Assembly (NCBI GenBank): GCA_964019695.1
Contig: OZ026520.1
Location: 22,706,130 to 22,770,129 of the forward strand
Reading direction: 5' to 3'
Origin: Loripinus fragilis
Lineage: Eukaryota; Mollusca; Bivalvia; Lucinida; Lucinidae
Length of the DNA: 64,000 bases
A program made the translations under genes and the position numbers. Shown here in pieces: positions 60,404 through 64,000 of the stretch. Each line of letters opens with the position of its first letter. The stretch's first letter is position 1. Under the pieces are notes generated by a model. That model saw only the letters and a list, made by a program, of their open reading frames with translations. It had not been told where the DNA came from and did no database searches.

Positions 60404-62500
60404 TTAGTCCTTGGACACCTTTTTGTCCAACACCGTCATAAACGATACAGGTTCAGCTGAACTTCCGACTGGTAAGTCGACAGGTCTCTCCACCGACGGA
60501 GTTTGGCATAACTCCGGTCCAGATTCATCGTTAGCAGTAACAGCTGTCGGTGGGCAGTCTCTTGTTGGTGTGGTTGTTCTCCCCTGGTTTTCAGTTTCTG
60601 TATTCTTATTAAAACCCAGACATTTTATTGATAGACAAGTTGTAATTAGATCTTTATAGACTACAAGGACGATCAGCAGCAACAGCCCAGCTCCAATACC
60701 GATAGCAAATTTCGCCCATAGTGGAAATGGTTTTCCAATATTGGCATTTATCATTCGAATCTCGCGCTCATCGCGGATCTTATTGATAAAGTCAGTCATG
60801 GAAACGTCTTCAACTTTCTGAAGGTTATCGGGTAATTCGATATTTGTATAGTTTGGCAACGCTGCATGAAACGGCTCCCAAATATTTGTCATACTGAAGT
60901 TAGTGCTTTTCAAAAGGCCAAGAAACGGATCATGTTTAGGTCGATATTTAGTTTCACTGAAGAAGTACGGTAATAAAGTTATCTTGTCATTGTAAGCTGT
61001 GCAGGTTAATTCAAGTTGTATTATACTTATTGGCGGCTTAATGGTCAACAAATTCGTAGCCAAACTGTTTCGATGGCACGTCACTCTTAGTTTCACTTCG
61101 CGATCACTAGCGATTGCATATGTTCCATCATCCAAATAAAGTGCTTGTGGTAATTGAACATTGAAGTTAACCTTGACCTGACAATAGCGTTCAATTTTCT
61201 CATTGTGTTTAGTGAAGAGTGCTATTGCACAGCTATGGCTATGCTCAACGGAATAAGTCGCTTTTCTAATGTTGCAATACTCCCCAACGTTATGCAAGCA
61301 TACATTTGTTTCTTCCGCGGTAAGGAAGACGTATTTAGTCCGATGGGTGTCTATGGCAAACGTCTCTGCTTCCAGCTTATATGAAGCCATCAACCCATGC
61401 GTGGACCCATCAGATGCGGATTCGAACGCAAATGGCAAGCTCGTAGCCGAATAGAGCTCATAGTAAGCATCTGTGTCGAGTAATGGCACCGATAGCAACA
61501 CTAAGATACGATCTTGATCTAATAGAGCAGAACAGGTCAAAAAGCGATAAAACTCCCATAATTTTCGTGTGGGATGCATTGGCAATTTAAAGCCTTTTGG
61601 AATTTGGTTTTTGAGACCATTTAACAACTCAAGTAAATCTTTTGGTGAAATTATGTTCGGACTTATATGTCCGAGACTAAGAAAAGATAGCTCGACACGG
61701 AGATTGTCCAGGTAACGCCCTGCATTATCGATAAGCTGTCGTATTTGAGCAATCATTATATCAAGCTGCATATATATTTGCATGAACCGGTCTATCTCAA
61801 GGATTTGAGCAGATAACACGTGTGTGACGTTATCTAGTTTGTCCTCAACATCCCGTAACCCAATAGTGAGTTTATTGATGGCGTCACGATTTTCTTGTAT
61901 GTATTTTCGCGACATATTCACGACCGATATCTGGTGTTCAAGTTCATGAACAATATTGTCTTGATTGCTTTCCAAACTGCGTATGCTGGCCTTGACATTG
62001 CGCAATTGATCAGTCGTTACTAAACCTGCGATATAACCTAGGGCTTTGCCAAGAATCGGAATTAGCCCACGCTTTGAGCGGCCACCTAATAAATCATAGG
62101 TGCGCAACTCACTTTTTAGTATAGTATGACTCCATTGTAAGTTCGCAAGTTCACGTTTTAACTGCGCAAACACGCGACGATACCCTTCTTTGGCAAACAC
62201 GTGTATGTTATACACATCATTGTGAAATAATTTTGACCCCTCCATCGGGAAATCATACTCGGTTTCAATGGTAGTAATGATTTTTCGTGCAGCGTCCAAA
62301 TTTCCACTTAATCCACCAACGTACTTTTGTACTGTGGTCAGATCATACACTAGAGTCACCAGCCAAGTAGATCGTAACTGTTCTATGAGCTGAGTCTGTC
62401 GAAAGATAACACCACGGCTAATCAAATGTTGTGAGTGTACTCTTCCCAATATAATTACAAAGGAAGCCAATTCCCAGAATCGCAGTACTTGTCGTCGCAT
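60404..62500 (-). CDS. env: Envelope fusion glycoprotein, baculovirus-F/errantivirus type
   Basis: 698 aa, intact. A signal peptide-like start (about 1-23), an ectodomain with a furin-type site RSKR at 141-144 directly followed by a hydrophobic Gly-containing fusion-peptide-like segment (GLIPILGKALGYIAGL), heptad-rich helices (about 170-260), clustered cysteines in the distal half, and one transmembrane helix (about 600-622) before a Ser/Thr/Pro-rich cytoplasmic tail. This order is that of insect errantivirus Env and baculovirus F, class I fusion proteins working at the cell surface. A splice acceptor (TGTATTTTTCAG) ends three bases before the ATG, so it would be made from a spliced mRNA. An unbroken frame suggests recent arrival. 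Confidence 0.85.
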   Translation of the reverse strand: MRRQVLRFWELASFVIILGRVHSQHLISRGVIFRQTQLIEQLRSTWLVTLVYDLTTVQKYVGGLSGNLDAARKIITTIETEYDFPMEGSKLFHNDVYNIHVFAKEGYRRVFAQLKRELANLQWSHTILKSELRTYDLLGGRSKRGLIPILGKALGYIAGLVTTDQLRNVKASIRSLESNQDNIVHELEHQISVVNMSRKYIQENRDAINKLTIGLRDVEDKLDNVTHVLSAQILEIDRFMQIYMQLDIMIAQIRQLIDNAGRYLDNLRVELSFLSLGHISPNIISPKDLLELLNGLKNQIPKGFKLPMHPTRKLWEFYRFLTCSALLDQDRILVLLSVPLLDTDAYYELYSATSLPFAFESASDGSTHGLMASYKLEAETFAIDTHRTKYVFLTAEETNVCLHNVGEYCNIRKATYSVEHSHSCAIALFTKHNEKIERYCQVKVNFNVQLPQALYLDDGTYAIASDREVKLRVTCHRNSLATNLLTIKPPISIIQLELTCTAYNDKITLLPYFFSETKYRPKHDPFLGLLKSTNFSMTNIWEPFHAALPNYTNIELPDNLQKVEDVSMTDFINKIRDEREIRMINANIGKPFPLWAKFAIGIGAGLLLLIVLVVYKDLITTCLSIKCLGFNKNTETENQGRTTTPTRDCPPTAVTANDESGPELCQTPSVERPVDLPVGSSAEPVSFMTVLDKKVSKD

Positions 62501-62503
62501 GAT

Positions 62504-62515
62504 CTGAAAAATACA
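62504..62515 (-). promoter_or_regulatory. Splice acceptor before env
   Basis: Minus strand TGTATTTTTCAG, then ATC, then the env ATG. Pyrimidine tract plus AG fits a subgenomic env acceptor. Confidence 0.6.
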
Positions 62516-63456
62516 GATCAGATTTTGAGCCTCTCATTAGCGAGTTTAACTGCCTAATATAAAGCGACCATCTGTCATATTAGCATTATCGTTATTGTTT
62601 TAAAGATAGCTAGTCAAAGATGTCAGACATTTGAGATGGGCCTTACATTAAGAAAGAATTACTTGGGAATTATCTTACTTCAAAACAACTTGCTTGCAAT
62701 TAGTGTAGCATCACCTTACATAGGGGTAATTTACTTCAAGTGGCATTGTCATTTTCGACTGCAATATAATGCCAAAACGGATAGAATACAATTGCCTCTA
62801 ATGACAGTTGCGTGTTCCTTACGTATTTGTACACCAACAAGGACAGAACAAATGTCATAAATACATGACTATAATCGTTTCAATGTCTTTTGAGCACGAG
62901 CAACCACTCTTCTTATGTAACTAATCCCTTGTTCCATTTATTTTAATGGATATTCAGAGAGCGAGCGATAAAGATAAAGTGCTATTAGCTTGGAAATATC
63001 CTAATTTGAATAACAGCACGTTATTCCATATGTCTCTTATGATAACGACACACGAGAGACTTTAGGGCTCAGTAGTTTCACGCAGACTGAATATTGGTTA
63101 AAATAAGCGATTGCTGTTTCCAGTCTTGTCGAACAATTAACTCCTGTCTAACGATAGCTTCGATAAACAGCAAGTTGGTTGCTTAATGCAAGACACTGTC
63201 TTATACATTAATTATCATGCGTTAACGCTACATATTACCACGACGCATAAACCTACGCATCAGCGCTACGCATTAACATGTGCGTCTACGTTATGCATTT
63301 ACATTACGCATTACCATTACGCATCAACATGCGTATCAACGTTTTACATTCATTTTACGCATTAATTAATACTACAAATTACAACATGAAATATTCCTTT
63401 GGGACAACGGAAAACTTTATTCCCTGTTACGAATTCACAGACTTCAAATAAGCAAT
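62516..63456 (-). other. Pol-env intergenic region
   Basis: About 950 bp without a convincing gene. It includes a degenerate repeat of TACGCATTAAC/TACGCATCAAC words at 63215-63366. Unusually long for a pol-env gap. Confidence 0.55.
63215..63366. repeat. Degenerate (TTACGCAT)n-like array
   Basis: Around a dozen TACGCAT/CTACGCAT/TTACGCAT words spaced 9-13 bp apart. Confidence 0.7.
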
Positions 63457-64000
63457 TCATAGCATTTGTGCTATCGCTTGGAAAAGTGCTTTAACATTTT
63501 GCCTACTGTTACAGGACTCAATCGAACCAGAATTCGTTTCAACAGATTTTTCGCATTCCACCTTTTTACTGACGGCCTCAATACCTACCATATTGCGGTC
63601 AGAAAGGTCAGCTTCGGTCATTGGGTCATCGGACCCTGCTGGATCTTCAGACTTCACGTCACTGGCCATGGAGTCTGTCTTTATAAAGGGGTCATAAATT
63701 ATCGTACCACTGTCACTGTCAGATTGTGAATCCTCCCTAGGGGACTCACTGGATTTTCTATTAGCGCGCATTAATTTTTGAAGGTGCATACGTGGCTTTG
63801 TGTCCTGAGAGCTGGACACTTCATGCTTATTACGCTTTATAAGCCAGTCAGGGGGTCTGCGCTTGTTTGAACCCGCAGATTCCATTGGTTTTTCACCAGG
63901 CCTGACGTCTGAGCTTTCGCTGTCTGCGTCAGAGCTGTCCTGTGCAGCACTTTCAGTTTGGGGGGCTGCCAGCCTGGTTTTTCTAAGCGGCCTCTCTGTA
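63457..64000 (-). CDS. pol: C-terminal end of pol polyprotein, partial
   Basis: The frame is open from the window edge to the stop at 63457. It reads TERPLRKTRLAAPQ, an acidic Ser-rich stretch, then RRPPDWLIKRN. The RPxR-x-R and RRPPDWL pattern is what follows the integrase at the end of Ty3/gypsy pol polyproteins. The rest is acidic, disordered-looking tail. No catalytic domain is inside the window, so the call rests on context (env downstream, same strand). Confidence 0.6.
   Translation of the reverse strand, partial: TERPLRKTRLAAPQTESAAQDSSDADSESSDVRPGEKPMESAGSNKRRPPDWLIKRNKHEVSSSQDTKPRMHLQKLMRANRKSSESPREDSQSDSDSGTIIYDPFIKTDSMASDVKSEDPAGSDDPMTEADLSDRNMVGIEAVSKKVECEKSVETNSGSIESCNSRQNVKALFQAIAQML

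Larger units (their letters stand above)
59570..64000 (-). mobile_element. Env-bearing LTR retroelement (Ty3/gypsy-type), 3' half
   Basis: On the minus strand the window shows the C-terminal end of pol, a 950-bp gap with a splice acceptor, an intact env, and a candidate start of the 3' LTR. The 5' LTR, gag and most of pol lie beyond 64000. The left boundary is approximate. Confidence 0.7.

Overview
The window is eukaryotic, AT-rich and crowded with transposons. I read it as nuclear DNA of a marine invertebrate, most likely a mollusc (bivalve). That host call is an inference from the mix of Polinton, CR1-like LINE, Penelope-like and foldback repeats; no rRNA, mitochondrial or diagnostic host gene is present to prove it.

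Bases 1-32355 are dominated by two closely related Polinton/Maverick elements (virus-like DNA transposons) in the same orientation, separated by about 2.5 kb. Element 1 (1-11458) enters the window inside its protein-primed DNA polymerase gene. Element 2 (13995-32355, 18361 bp) is complete: long terminal inverted repeats with AG...CT ends, and an exact 6-bp target duplication TACGCA on both sides. The shared plus-strand block is polymerase B, packaging ATPase, two related small basic proteins, a 263-aa protein, integrase with chromodomain, a two-helix membrane protein, minor capsid, a basic virion protein, major capsid, a Cys/His-rich protein and an adenain-like protease. Both copies carry different stops, frameshifts or deletions, so neither is autonomous as read; ATPase and major capsid are broken in both.

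Only element 2 shows the left arm, and that is the most unusual part. It holds three short genes (two plus, one minus) sharing a promoter word TAGGTCAATCC 10-11 nt before a TATA box. Each is followed by what looks like a replication-dependent histone mRNA 3' end (6-bp stem, TTTC loop, then a purine-rich AAAGAA element). Beside them is a minus-strand cluster: a protein with three CCHC zinc knuckles, two tandem paralogues of unknown function, and a frameshifted gene. The cluster ends with an ordinary AATAAA. The tips of the elements carry a hairpin whose outer stem differs completely between the two elements yet pairs perfectly in each.

From 32362 to about 59300 is host DNA full of repeats: a 0.5-kb tandem repeat inside a GTGTAACTGGGG-ended element, foldback elements, a 5'-truncated CR1-like LINE with target duplication (39717-42129), and a second LINE with PHD finger and endonuclease (42990-48140) split by a Penelope-like element (about 45100-47062). 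Two in-phase candidate exons (36671-36825 and 52467-52602) suggest a host gene on the plus strand resembling the N-terminal domain of Notch ligands, with a roughly 15.6-kb repeat-filled intron.

The right end (about 59570-64000, minus strand) is an env-bearing LTR retroelement: an intact 698-codon envelope gene of the baculovirus-F/errantivirus type, a splice acceptor just before its ATG, and the C-terminal end of pol running off the window.
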